Source of the DNA: Burkholderia sp. PAMC 26561
GTDB lineage: Bacteria > Pseudomonadota > Gammaproteobacteria > Burkholderiales > Burkholderiaceae
Direction: 5' to 3'
Length of the DNA stretch: 64,000 bases
Assembly (NCBI RefSeq): GCF_001557535.2
Contig: NZ_CP014307.1
Location: 558,001 to 622,000, forward strand
Below the pieces are notes generated by a model, which did no database searches, was not told the DNA's origin, and was given only the letters and a program-made list of their open reading frames with translations. Made by a program: the position numbers and the translations under genes. Shown piece by piece: positions 26,466 to 34,752 of this stretch. Within the stretch, counting starts at the first letter, position 1. Each line of letters opens with the position of its first letter.

Positions 26466-27277
26466 TTCGCCTCCTCAATGACGCGCCATCCAAGTTGCCG
26501 CACAAGATGGCGTCTGTATGTTGCGCTGACGTGCGCGTCGTCCTGCGCGTTCAGCTTCCAGCTCAGGTCGTTCAGGGCGCCGCGCAAGTCGTCGCCTTGC
26601 AGACGGGGCCACTGTTCGACCACGGGTCTGTCTGCAACGCCGCCAACCGCGATGCGGATGGCGGTGTCGGTCACGACCGTGGCGCAGCCGACCATCGCAA
26701 AGTCGCCGTGCCGTACAGAGAATTCCTCGAAGCCGTATCGTTCGCCGGGTTTCTTCAGCGGGAAGCGCACGGCTTCGAGGAGCTCATCGGGTTCGCGTGC
26801 GGTCATCAACATGCCTTGGAAGAAGTCTTCCGCCTTGAGCGTGCGTTTGCGCTTCTTCGAACGCAGCATCACATCGCCGCCCAGCAGAGACAGCACGAGC
26901 GGCAACTCCGCACTGGGATCGGCGTGCGCGATCGAGCCGCAAACCGTGCCGCGGTTGCGGATCTGAAAGTGAGAGATGTTCGGAAAAGCGAGTGCGAGCA
27001 GCGGCACTTCATCACGCAAGGATGCGCGCCATTCCACGCTGCCTTGCGTTGCTGCCGCACCCACGACCAGATGGTTCTTCTCGATGCGCACCGCTTCCAG
27101 ATCGGCCGTACGCGAGATGTCGATCAACACGCGCGGTTGCGCAAGCCGCATGTTGAGCACCGCCATGAGTGACTGGCCGCCGGCGAGGATGCGCGCGTCT
27201 TCGCCTGATTGCGCGAGGGCGTCGAGCGCATCGTGCGTGTTCGCGGCGCGCAGATAATCGAATGGTGCGGGTTTCAT
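26462..27277 (-). CDS. hmfB: Furoyl-CoA dehydrogenase FAD-binding subunit (HmfB)
   Basis: This 271-residue CoxM-type medium subunit begins MKPAPFDYLRAANTHDAL. It contains both FAD-binding signatures: ILAGGQSLMAVLNMRL (about 33-48) and RNRGTVCGSIAHADPSAELP (about 105-124). It transfers electrons from the iron-sulfur subunit to an acceptor. The start at 27277 overlaps the hmfA stop as ATGA; a further in-frame ATG at 27316 lies inside hmfA and is not preferred. The C-terminus overlaps hmfC in the same manner, so stoichiometric synthesis by translational coupling is likely. Confidence 0.87.
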   Translation of the reverse strand: MKPAPFDYLRAANTHDALDALAQSGEDARILAGGQSLMAVLNMRLAQPRVLIDISRTADLEAVRIEKNHLVVGAAATQGSVEWRASLRDEVPLLALAFPNISHFQIRNRGTVCGSIAHADPSAELPLVLSLLGGDVMLRSKKRKRTLKAEDFFQGMLMTAREPDELLEAVRFPLKKPGERYGFEEFSVRHGDFAMVGCATVVTDTAIRIAVGGVADRPVVEQWPRLQGDDLRGALNDLSWKLNAQDDAHVSATYRRHLVRQLGWRVIEEAK

Positions 27278-30200
27278 GAACGCCTCCCGAACCGGCCGAG
27301 GATGCGGCCAAGCCACGACCCGCCATTCGACTTCACGGGCTTGCCTGCGGCCTGACGTCCCAGCGATTCGAACAGTTGCCGCAACACGACCTTCGCCGCG
27401 CCTTCGAGCATGCGGCCACCGACCGCCGCGACCTTCCCTGAGACCTGCGCCTCGTAGTCGTACGTCAGGCGCGTGCCTTTATCGATAGGCGTCAGCTCGA
27501 CCAGACCGTTACCGCGCGCGCTGCCGAGCGATGACATGCCCGCACCGGCAAGCCGCAAACGATGCGGCGGATCGAGATCCGACAGCCCGATCTCCGCTTC
27601 GAAGCGCGCCTTGATCATGCCGACGCCAACCGTCACATCCGCGCGATACGTGTTTTCGCCCTTCGCCTCGAGCGCATGACAACCGGGGATGACCTTCGCG
27701 AGCGCAACCGGATCGAGCAGCACCGCGAAGATCGCTTCAGGCGATGCCGGCAGATCCACGCTGCCTTGCGCGGTCAGCGCCTTGCCGCCCGGCAGCACTG
27801 GCGTCTTTTGCTGCGCTTCGCGGAACTCGGGCCGGGACGGTTCCGGGTCATCGATACCGATCAGCCCCATCACTTTCGATGGCGTCAGCGGCAAGCGAAT
27901 GTCATCGACGCCAAGTGCATCGGCAACCGCATTGGCCACGCATGGCGGCGTGCTCATGTTGTTGCCTTCGCCCAGACCCTTCGCGCCGAGCGGCGTGAAT
28001 GGCGACGGCGTTTCCATATGAAGGATGATCGGATCGGGCACTTCACACGTGGTCGGCATCAGGTAGTCCGCGAGCGTGCCCGACTGAAAACTGCCGTCGG
28101 ACCCGTAGCGGAATTCTTCCATCAACGCCGCGCCGAGTCCTTGCGCGAAAGCGCCGCGAATCTGGCCGTCGGCGAGTGCGGGGTTCAGCAGCTTGCCTGC
28201 ATCGTGCGTGGTCACATAACGGTCGATACGCACGCGCCCCGTGGCGCGATCCACTTCCACGCCGCACATGTCGAATGCAAAACCGTAAGCCGCCGACGTA
28301 TTGATGCGGTCCTGTTCATCCGGCGCATCCATGTTCGGCGGAGTCCAGAAAACAGTTTCGCGCAAGCCCGGTTCTTCGCCCGCAGGCAGTAACGCAGGCG
28401 CCCAGTGAGGCGCATTGCTCGCCACGCGCCCGAAGGGCATGGCGTGGTCTTCGTCGCCGTCCCGATAGACCCGTCCGCCTTCGAAACGGATGTCCTCAGG
28501 CTTGCATTCGAGCTGCGACGAGACGATACGCGCGAGCTTGTCGCGCACCTTGACGGCCGCGAGATGCACCGTGCCCGCGACCGCGCCTGCAAAACGGCTC
28601 GAATAATTTCCGGCTGCAACCGACCATGCATCCTTGTGGGTATCGAACTCCACGTTCACCACGATCTCATGGGGCGACAGACCGAGCGCATCGGCTACAA
28701 CTTGCGCGCAAACGGTCATGTGTCCCTGCCCCGCCGGCGTGGACGCGATCGTCACGACCACGCCGCCCAGCAAGTCGACGCTGACCGTTGCGCTCGCAAT
28801 CGCGCCGCTCTTGGGACCGGCTTTCTTGCGTGCATCAGCGGGCATCACGGTCGTGATGTAACCCATGTTCGATACAGAAGGCTCGACGATCGCCGCAAAG
28901 CCGATGCCGTACAGACGGCCCTCCCGGCGCGCGCTATCGCGGCGGGTTTTCAACTCCTCGTAACCGCCCTCCGCAATCGAGCGTCTCAATGCTTCCTGGT
29001 AGTTGCCCGAATCGAGCAAGGCGCCCGCTGCAGCACGATACGGGAAGGCGTTGGCCGGTACGAAATTTCGGCGATACACATCGAGCACGTCGAGCTTCAA
29101 TTCAATGGCAATGCGCTGCATCAGCCGCTCGAGCGCGAAGTAGACCTGCGGTCCGCCAAAGCCGCGCACGAGGCCCGTAGGCGTCTTGTTCGTCAATACG
29201 ACCCGGTTGCGCACGAGCAGGTTGGGAACGTCGTAGGCACCCGTCAAGCACCCATGCATCCGATAAAACGTGGCAGGTTCCGGCGCACGCAGATACCCGC
29301 CGCAGTCCTCGACCTGATCGTAATCGAGCGCGGTGATGCGGCCATCGGCTTCGACGGCGGCTTCGAGCGTTGTGAACCGTGCGGTAGCCGATGTCGCCGC
29401 GCTCAGATGTTCGAGCCGGTCCTCGACATACTTCACCGGCGCGTTCGCCTTGCGCGATGCGAGACACATCAGCACCACATACGGAAACACGGCTTGCTTG
29501 ACCCCGAAGCTGCCACCCGAGTCACGCGGCGCCTTGTGACGCAGCCGGTTGGCCGGCACGTTCAGCGCAAGCGCCATGACGGCATGCAGCGAGAACGGAC
29601 CCATGAAATTCGACGTGACGTCGTAGCCTTCGTCGCCAGAAAGAAACTCGGCGATGACCACGCCGCATTCGATCGGCGCACAGGTATTGCGCGGATAATG
29701 CGCGTCGATCTTCACGCGGTGCGGCGCATTGCTGAACGCAGCCTCAGGCTCGCCGTAACGGAAACTCCGATCACTGATTACGTTGGTCTGCACACTCGGA
29801 TGCAGCACGCAGGCATCGTCCTTCAACGCGCCTTCAATCGATGTCACCGGATCGAGCGTGCGATATTCGACCTTGATCAGATCGAGCGCGTCCTCGGCAA
29901 GCGCCCGCGACTCGGCCATCACGACTGCAACCGGTTCACCCACGTAGCGCACGCGATCCATCGCGAGCGACCATTGCTCCATCTTCGATTTCACGCCGAC
30001 CACGAACGGCCGCGACCACGCGCGGAGGTCATCGCGCGTCAGCACCGCGCGCACGCCTTCGGCTGTCACGGCGTTGCTCGTATCCAGCGAAACCAGCTCG
30101 GCATGCGCGTGCGGCGCGCGAAGAATCGCCGCGTGCAACGTGCCTGGCTTGATGCCGATGTCATCGCCATACCGGCCCCGGCCCGTGAGAATCGCAGGAT

Positions 30201-30336
30201 CCTCGAAGCGTTCCACCGACTGGCCGACATGACGTTTCGGGCGCACATCGGGCGATGCGTTCGTTACGGGCGCCTCGACGACCTCAGACGCGTGCGCGTT
30301 GATTGCGGCAAAGCCGGCCTGATCACGCTGGTTCAT
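27274..30336 (-). CDS. hmfA: Furoyl-CoA dehydrogenase molybdenum subunit fused to a CoxG-like domain (HmfA)
   Basis: This 1020-residue protein is longer than usual large subunits (about 780). Residues about 35-800 form the aldehyde-oxidase/xanthine-dehydrogenase Mo-binding chain, starting VGQSVERFEDPAILTGRGRY and including GLVRGFGGPQVYFALERLM, TPAGQGHMTVCAQVVADALG and the catalytic GLGEGN. Residues about 852-1000 are an SRPBCC/CoxG-like domain (VDLPASPEAIFAVLLDPVAL; YEAQVSGKVAAVGGRMLEGAA). The tail is basic. CoxG proteins help recruit or mature CO-dehydrogenase-type enzymes at the membrane; here the function is built in. The reaction is water-derived hydroxylation of 2-furoyl-CoA at C5. Both ends overlap neighbours by ATGA. 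Confidence 0.85.
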   Translation of the reverse strand: MNQRDQAGFAAINAHASEVVEAPVTNASPDVRPKRHVGQSVERFEDPAILTGRGRYGDDIGIKPGTLHAAILRAPHAHAELVSLDTSNAVTAEGVRAVLTRDDLRAWSRPFVVGVKSKMEQWSLAMDRVRYVGEPVAVVMAESRALAEDALDLIKVEYRTLDPVTSIEGALKDDACVLHPSVQTNVISDRSFRYGEPEAAFSNAPHRVKIDAHYPRNTCAPIECGVVIAEFLSGDEGYDVTSNFMGPFSLHAVMALALNVPANRLRHKAPRDSGGSFGVKQAVFPYVVLMCLASRKANAPVKYVEDRLEHLSAATSATARFTTLEAAVEADGRITALDYDQVEDCGGYLRAPEPATFYRMHGCLTGAYDVPNLLVRNRVVLTNKTPTGLVRGFGGPQVYFALERLMQRIAIELKLDVLDVYRRNFVPANAFPYRAAAGALLDSGNYQEALRRSIAEGGYEELKTRRDSARREGRLYGIGFAAIVEPSVSNMGYITTVMPADARKKAGPKSGAIASATVSVDLLGGVVVTIASTPAGQGHMTVCAQVVADALGLSPHEIVVNVEFDTHKDAWSVAAGNYSSRFAGAVAGTVHLAAVKVRDKLARIVSSQLECKPEDIRFEGGRVYRDGDEDHAMPFGRVASNAPHWAPALLPAGEEPGLRETVFWTPPNMDAPDEQDRINTSAAYGFAFDMCGVEVDRATGRVRIDRYVTTHDAGKLLNPALADGQIRGAFAQGLGAALMEEFRYGSDGSFQSGTLADYLMPTTCEVPDPIILHMETPSPFTPLGAKGLGEGNNMSTPPCVANAVADALGVDDIRLPLTPSKVMGLIGIDDPEPSRPEFREAQQKTPVLPGGKALTAQGSVDLPASPEAIFAVLLDPVALAKVIPGCHALEAKGENTYRADVTVGVGMIKARFEAEIGLSDLDPPHRLRLAGAGMSSLGSARGNGLVELTPIDKGTRLTYDYEAQVSGKVAAVGGRMLEGAAKVVLRQLFESLGRQAAGKPVKSNGGSWLGRILGRFGRRS

Positions 30337-30956
30337 TCGTCGGCTCCAGCATCACCGCGCGCGCTGAATTCATCGGCAAGACCGCTCCAGCGTTTTTCGA
30401 TCTCTCGATGCTCGATACCGAATAAATCCAGGATGCGCCCGACGGTATGGCTTACCACGTCATCGATAGTCTGCGGATGCGCGTAGAACGCCGGCACGGG
30501 CGGCATGACGATCGCGCCCATTTCCGTCGCGAGCGTCATGTTGCGCAGATGCGCGAGATTCAGCGGTGTTTCGCGGGCGACGAGCACCAGCCGGCGGCGC
30601 TCCTTGAGCATCACGTCAGCCGCGCGCGTGAGGAGATTGTCGGAGAAACCGTTTGCCACGGCGGCGAGCGTTTTCATGGAACATGGCGCGATCACCATAC
30701 CGCTCGTGACGAACGAACCGCTTGCAACCGATGCCCCCACGTCGCGGACGTTGTGAACTACATCAGCGAGCGTATCGAGATCATTGCGCCCGACGCCGAG
30801 CTCTTGCGCCGCCGTCACTGCGCCCGATGCCGACACGATCAGATGCGTTTCATGCGTGCCGATACGGCGCAGCGCTTCGAGCAGCCGCACGCCGATCATC
30901 GCGCCGCTTGCGCCAGAGATCCCGACGACAATACGCTGGGGCGTTTGCGCGTTCAT
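30333..30956 (-). CDS. hmfG: UbiX-like flavin prenyltransferase (HmfG)
   Basis: The 207-residue flavoprotein has the UbiX/Pad1 signature VGISGASGAMIGVRLLEAL at the N-terminus. It continues with VIAPCSMKTLAAVANGFSDNL and the phosphate-binding RRRLVLVARETPLNLAHLRNM stretch. UbiX enzymes prenylate FMN to make the prFMN cofactor needed by UbiD decarboxylases. The partner decarboxylase HmfF is encoded directly upstream (ATGA overlap), so this copy most likely serves furandicarboxylate decarboxylation rather than ubiquinone synthesis. It was first named as a decarboxylase subunit in the hmf literature; the prenyltransferase role is from later UbiX biochemistry. Confidence 0.87.
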   Translation of the reverse strand: MNAQTPQRIVVGISGASGAMIGVRLLEALRRIGTHETHLIVSASGAVTAAQELGVGRNDLDTLADVVHNVRDVGASVASGSFVTSGMVIAPCSMKTLAAVANGFSDNLLTRAADVMLKERRRLVLVARETPLNLAHLRNMTLATEMGAIVMPPVPAFYAHPQTIDDVVSHTVGRILDLFGIEHREIEKRWSGLADEFSARGDAGADE

Positions 30957-32437
30957 CGCGATTGGCTCAGGTAGGTATCGAATCCGGTGTTGTCGGCGGC
31001 GACGAGTGTTTCCAGATCGACCGCATCGTGACCCGGAATACGCACGCGGGTGAACACATGGCCCGCATAAACGACCGGACGCGTGGCATCGAGTCCCATC
31101 TTCGTGCTGACGCCCTGAAGGTGAGATGGCGCGTCATCGGGTTGGCCCACGGTCGTCGACGGGTCCAGCGGCGATCCTTGTGCGCCGGAAATCAGCACGA
31201 GGTCGCGATCTGCCTGAAAGCGCGTCGCAATCGCCCATTCGATTTCCGAAGCATCGTGAATATCGACATCCGTATCCACCACCACCACTTGCTTGATGTC
31301 GTAATGCGCGCCGAACGCGCACAGGATCACGTTCTTCGCCTCGCCTTCCCGCTTCTTCGCAAACTGCACCCAGAGGTGATAACGGCATACGCCGCCCACT
31401 GAAAGATGCACATCGGTCACGCCAGGATGACTGCGCTGAAGATGCGACAACAGCGTCGCCTCGCGCGGAATGGCGCCGAGCAGCAAGTGCTCCATCTCGG
31501 CTGGAACGATCGTGTGATAAATCGGATTTCTGCGATGCGTTACCGCCGTCACCTCGATCACTTCGCGTGCTTCCTGCGCGCTGTAGTACTTGGGGAACTC
31601 ACCGAACGGTCCTTCGGCTTCACGCACATTCGGCAGGATGCGTCCCTCGATCACGATCTCCGCGTATGCCGGCACGCGTACATCGTTGGTGACGCATTTC
31701 ACGACCGGCAACGGCGCGCCATGCAATGCGCCGGCAATTTCGAGTTCATCGAAGTCGATGGGCGATATGGCTTGCGATGCGAGCATCGTCAGCGGATCGA
31801 CGCTGATCGCGACGGCCACATCGAGCGCGTCCCCCGCCGCTTCCGCCTCTTTCTGGAATGCATGCAAATGACGCGGCAACAGCAGGATCGCCATGCGCTC
31901 GCGTGCGTGAACTTGGATCCGGTTGATCGACACGTTCTGCACGCCCGTGCGCGGATTGCGCGCGATGACCAGACCCGCGGTAATGTAAGGACCGTTGTCG
32001 TGTTCACTGTGCGTGGGAATGGGCAGCAGTGCATGCAGGTCGATCCCATCGGTATGTACGACCTGCTGGCAAGGGGCCTCACGGGAAGCAACTTCGCTCC
32101 ACGGCAACGGGTTGTCGGCGGCATCGCGGAAACGTTTCAACAGGTCTTTCTCGGCCACGCCCATGGCTTCCGCGATCCATGCGCGCTTCGACATGAAACC
32201 ACTGACCACGGGGATTGCGTGATCGCCGGGAGCAAGGAACACCGCCGCCTGCTTGCCGTCGAGGCGCTTTGCGATTGCCGCAAGTTCGTGTTTCAGCGAT
32301 ACATGCTTGTCGATCGTCGCCACGCGTGCGGTGGCGGAAAGATGCGCGAGCCAGCCACGCAGCGACAATGCATCGAACGGTTTATTGCCCGGTGCAATGC
32401 TTGCGCTGCCGTGCTCTGCGGCTTCATGGTGGTCCAT
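30953..32437 (-). CDS. hmfF: UbiD-family decarboxylase, 2,5-furandicarboxylate decarboxylase (HmfF)
   Basis: The 494-residue prFMN-dependent decarboxylase contains the UbiD signature EGPFGEFPKYYSAQ, with the catalytic Glu/Arg neighbourhood NRIQVHARERMAI and DPLTMLASQAISPIDFDE. The length is that of UbiD family members. In the hmf pathway it removes one carboxylate from 2,5-furandicarboxylate to give 2-furoate. I chose the start MDHHEAAEHGS at 32437 because GGAGACGAG lies just upstream; a longer frame reaching 32572 enters the control region. It is the first gene of the operon. Other UbiD enzymes act on protocatechuate or cinnamate, so the substrate rests on context. Confidence 0.82.
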   Translation of the reverse strand: MDHHEAAEHGSASIAPGNKPFDALSLRGWLAHLSATARVATIDKHVSLKHELAAIAKRLDGKQAAVFLAPGDHAIPVVSGFMSKRAWIAEAMGVAEKDLLKRFRDAADNPLPWSEVASREAPCQQVVHTDGIDLHALLPIPTHSEHDNGPYITAGLVIARNPRTGVQNVSINRIQVHARERMAILLLPRHLHAFQKEAEAAGDALDVAVAISVDPLTMLASQAISPIDFDELEIAGALHGAPLPVVKCVTNDVRVPAYAEIVIEGRILPNVREAEGPFGEFPKYYSAQEAREVIEVTAVTHRRNPIYHTIVPAEMEHLLLGAIPREATLLSHLQRSHPGVTDVHLSVGGVCRYHLWVQFAKKREGEAKNVILCAFGAHYDIKQVVVVDTDVDIHDASEIEWAIATRFQADRDLVLISGAQGSPLDPSTTVGQPDDAPSHLQGVSTKMGLDATRPVVYAGHVFTRVRIPGHDAVDLETLVAADNTGFDTYLSQSR

Positions 32438-32503
32438 CTCGTCTCCTCGTTGCTGATCTGAAGAGTAACGAGATCGCGATATAACTTCTAATACTGTTTT
32501 TTG

Positions 32504-32557
32504 ATGCGGTCGATCATTCGCGGTGATATCCGTGTTTGCCCCAATGCGGTCAATCCA
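32504..32557. promoter_or_regulatory. LysR-type box and repeated motif in the hmf control region
   Basis: ATCA-TTCGCGG-TGAT (32513-32527) is a perfect dyad with the LysR T-N11-A pattern. Around it, ATGCGGTCGATC (32504-32515) and ATGCGGTCAATC (32544-32555) form a direct repeat with a 40-base period, roughly four helical turns. These lie between the divergent hmfF operon and its LysR gene. The binding protein is presumed to be one or both flanking LysR regulators. Confidence 0.5.
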
Positions 32558-32685
32558 TGGTTGGGATAACACTCAGTTGCGCCCTTGAAGCGATCATCAC
32601 GTACGATGGTTCTGATAAACCCAGGCACTCTCATTAGACTTACTGATGGCCCGAGACATGGGACCAATGCCACCGAGCCGCCGAC

Positions 32686-33600
32686 ATGGACCTGAAGCAG
32701 ATTCAATATTTCATCGCTTTGTTCGAGGACGGCTCGGTCACGCGTGCGGCCAAGCGGTTGAATATCGTGCAACCGGCGCTGAGCATGCAGATCGCGAAGC
32801 TCGAAGACGAACTGCATCAGCAACTTTTCGAGCGCGGCGCCCACGGCATGGCGCCGACCGCTGCCGGACGCCTCATGTACCGACTGTTCCTGCCCATCGT
32901 TCGTGACCTCGCCCACGCGCGCCAGCAACTCGTGCAGCGCGACGAAGTGGTGACCGGGCATGTGTCGATCGGGCTGATTGCATCGGTGACGGAGAGCGTG
33001 CTGGCCGATTCACTCTCGCGTTTTCATGCGCGCTATCCGCATGTGGAAGTAACCGTGGCCGACGGTTACACCGCGACGTTCATCGACTGGGTGTCGGGCG
33101 GGCAGCTCGATGCCGCGCTCATCAACAAGCCGCGCGCGCGGCTTTCGCTCGACTCGCAGCCGCTGCTGGATGAAGAGATGGTGCTCGTGACGAGCGCCGT
33201 GCACGGGCCCGACTTGCCGCATGCAATCGAACTCGCGCAGTTGCCCGATCTGGAACTGGTGTTGCCAACGAAGCGCCACGGTCTGCGGGGTGTGCTCGAT
33301 ACCGCCGCCCAGCACGAGGACGTGCTGCTTGCGCCGCGCTTCGAGATCGATGTGCTCAGCACCATCGTAAAGCTGGTGGAGAGCACGCGCTTCGCGACGA
33401 TCCTGCCGCGCATCGTGGTCGAGCGCGCGGTCCGGCAAGGCACGTTGCGCGCCTATCCGATCCTTGCGCCGCGCATCGTGCGGCACATCGTGCGGATCAG
33501 CCATCCGCGACGTCCGCTGAGCGCGGCGGCCGAAGCGCTGATCGCGACCATCGCCGATGAATTGCGGCTCGTGTCCAGTGAATCGGCAATACACGCGTAA
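32686..33600 (+). CDS. LysR-type regulator, HmfR-like, right copy
   Basis: The 304-residue protein starts MDLKQIQYFIALFEDGSVTRAAKRLN and aligns along its whole length with the left copy at 19451. It has a winged helix (1-65) and an effector-binding domain (90-295). It diverges from hmfF across a 248-base region with a LysR-type box, the classic arrangement for a LysR activator of the adjacent catabolic operon. The first 33 bases of the two LysR genes are identical, while third positions diverge later, so they are an older duplication rather than a recent repeat. It is the likelier pathway-specific activator because it faces the operon promoter. Confidence 0.88.
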   Translation: MDLKQIQYFIALFEDGSVTRAAKRLNIVQPALSMQIAKLEDELHQQLFERGAHGMAPTAAGRLMYRLFLPIVRDLAHARQQLVQRDEVVTGHVSIGLIASVTESVLADSLSRFHARYPHVEVTVADGYTATFIDWVSGGQLDAALINKPRARLSLDSQPLLDEEMVLVTSAVHGPDLPHAIELAQLPDLELVLPTKRHGLRGVLDTAAQHEDVLLAPRFEIDVLSTIVKLVESTRFATILPRIVVERAVRQGTLRAYPILAPRIVRHIVRISHPRRPLSAAAEALIATIADELRLVSSESAIHA

Positions 33601-33617
33601 AGCCGCCGCTTCAGGGC

Positions 33618-34013
33618 CTACCTATCCGATTCGAGCACGGAAAGTACGTTTCCCGCCGGATCCCTGAACCAGGCGATGACCGGACCGCCCGACGCCCGGC
33701 ATATGCCTTTGGCATCGGTTTTCAGGCGCGGCGTGTCGTAGTGTTCGAAGCGCACGCCGCGTGCGGTCAGGTCATCGACCGTGCGCTCCACATCCGCGAC
33801 TGGGAAGTTGAGGATCGTATATGTCGCGGCTACGTGGTCGGGCTTGGGGTAAATCAGCACATGATTGCCGCCCGCCAGATGCAACTCGAGAACGTCCATG
33901 GAGCCGGTTGTGACATCGAGTCCGAGCGTCTCGCCGTAGAACCTCTTTGCAGCATCGAGGTCCGGCACCGCAAAGCCGCTGAAGGCGTGGCTTTCTTTCA
34001 ATAGCGTAGTCAT
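33618..34013 (-). CDS. VOC-family (glyoxalase/dioxygenase fold) protein
   Basis: The 131-residue protein has the paired beta-alpha-beta-beta-beta VOC modules. HAFSGFAVPDLDAAKRFYGETLGLDV forms the first and YTILNFPVADVERTVDDLTARGVRFEHY the second, closing with VIAWFRDPAGNVLSVLE. The metal-site pattern is partly visible: H14-type start, E in the first module (VLELHL), and a C-terminal Glu. This is typical of small single-domain VOC proteins of unknown specificity (antibiotic-binding, lactoylglutathione-lyase-like or isomerase-like). The start at 34013 has GGAGACAACCC upstream. It stands alone, convergent with the LysR gene, and is not obviously part of the furan pathway. Confidence 0.8.
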   Translation of the reverse strand: MTTLLKESHAFSGFAVPDLDAAKRFYGETLGLDVTTGSMDVLELHLAGGNHVLIYPKPDHVAATYTILNFPVADVERTVDDLTARGVRFEHYDTPRLKTDAKGICRASGGPVIAWFRDPAGNVLSVLESDR

Positions 34014-34205
34014 GGGTTGTCTCCAATGAGGGTCCCACCTGAACGACGAATGCCGACGGTCAGAATCGACAGCGAACGCAAATGTGAGCGTTTCGACATG
34101 TAACCACGCCCATACGCCCAAAGCCCACGGTGCGACGATGGGTGAGACGTCAAAGCGCCGCCGGTCTGTTAATCTGCGCCTTTATTTTGCTGAAGACTTA
34201 GCCAC

Positions 34206-34646
34206 ATGCAACACGATCTGCCCTTCAATGAAAGAGGAATCACGTTTGCCCGCGCGGGCTTGAGCGCTGCGGGACAGCTTTTTCCGTTGCGCGATCTGCG
34301 CGGCGCGACCGTAAAAATGATTCCGCGGCAAAAACCGTTGCCTATCGCTGTGAGTGTTATCGGCGTGATCGTTGCAGCGATCGGCGGCGTGCTGGGTTCG
34401 GGTCCGGCGCTGGTGCTCGGCATCATGATCGCGGTGGTCGGCTATCTGTCGTGGATCACGCAGGACGTGATCTATCGCATGTATGTGACGGTACCGGACG
34501 GCGAGCGTGAAGTGTTCACGACGAAAGACGAGGAGTTTGCACAACGCGTTGCAACGCTCGTGCGTGAAGCAGTCACCGCTCGGACGGCGGCTCAGGCGGA
34601 TACTCAGGTACCGGCAACAACACCACCGGTTCAGGAAGGGCTTTAA
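34206..34646 (+). CDS. DUF6232-like membrane protein
   Basis: The 146-residue protein has two adjacent hydrophobic helices (about 46-65 and 68-86, PIAVSVIGVIVAAIGGVLG and ALVLGIMIAVVGYLSWI) between an N-terminal beta region (ITFARAGLSAAGQLFPLRDLRGATV) and a C-terminal region (YRMYVTVPDGEREVFTTKDEEFAQRVATLVREAV). This layout fits the DUF6232 family of small inner-membrane proteins with no known function. The tail is Ala/Thr/Pro-rich. No ribosome site of quality precedes the ATG. It is not clearly in an operon. Confidence 0.6.
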   Translation: MQHDLPFNERGITFARAGLSAAGQLFPLRDLRGATVKMIPRQKPLPIAVSVIGVIVAAIGGVLGSGPALVLGIMIAVVGYLSWITQDVIYRMYVTVPDGEREVFTTKDEEFAQRVATLVREAVTARTAAQADTQVPATTPPVQEGL

Positions 34647-34752
34647 TACTTTCTTTACGCGGACAAGGCCGATCGATGCCCCGCGTTAATGCGCCGCTCG
34701 CTAAAGTGGTGATGTTCCCACCACCGCCCGTCGCGAGACGGCGCAACATCCG

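Noticed and set aside
28405..30486. 693-codon open frame on the plus strand opposite hmfA
   Set aside because: It is antisense to a clear molybdenum-hydroxylase gene, has arginine/histidine-rich translation without motifs, and arises from GC-rich codon bias.
30333..30956. UbiX as part of ubiquinone biosynthesis
   Set aside because: It overlaps the UbiD and HmfA genes in a catabolic operon and no ubi genes are near.
20357..32437. Interpretation as a CO-dehydrogenase (cox) or nicotinate/isoquinoline cluster
   Set aside because: CoA ligase, enoyl-CoA-hydratase-type enzyme, UbiD/UbiX and GMC oxidase together are specific to the hmf pathway, and the ATPases MoxR-like CoxD/E genes are absent.
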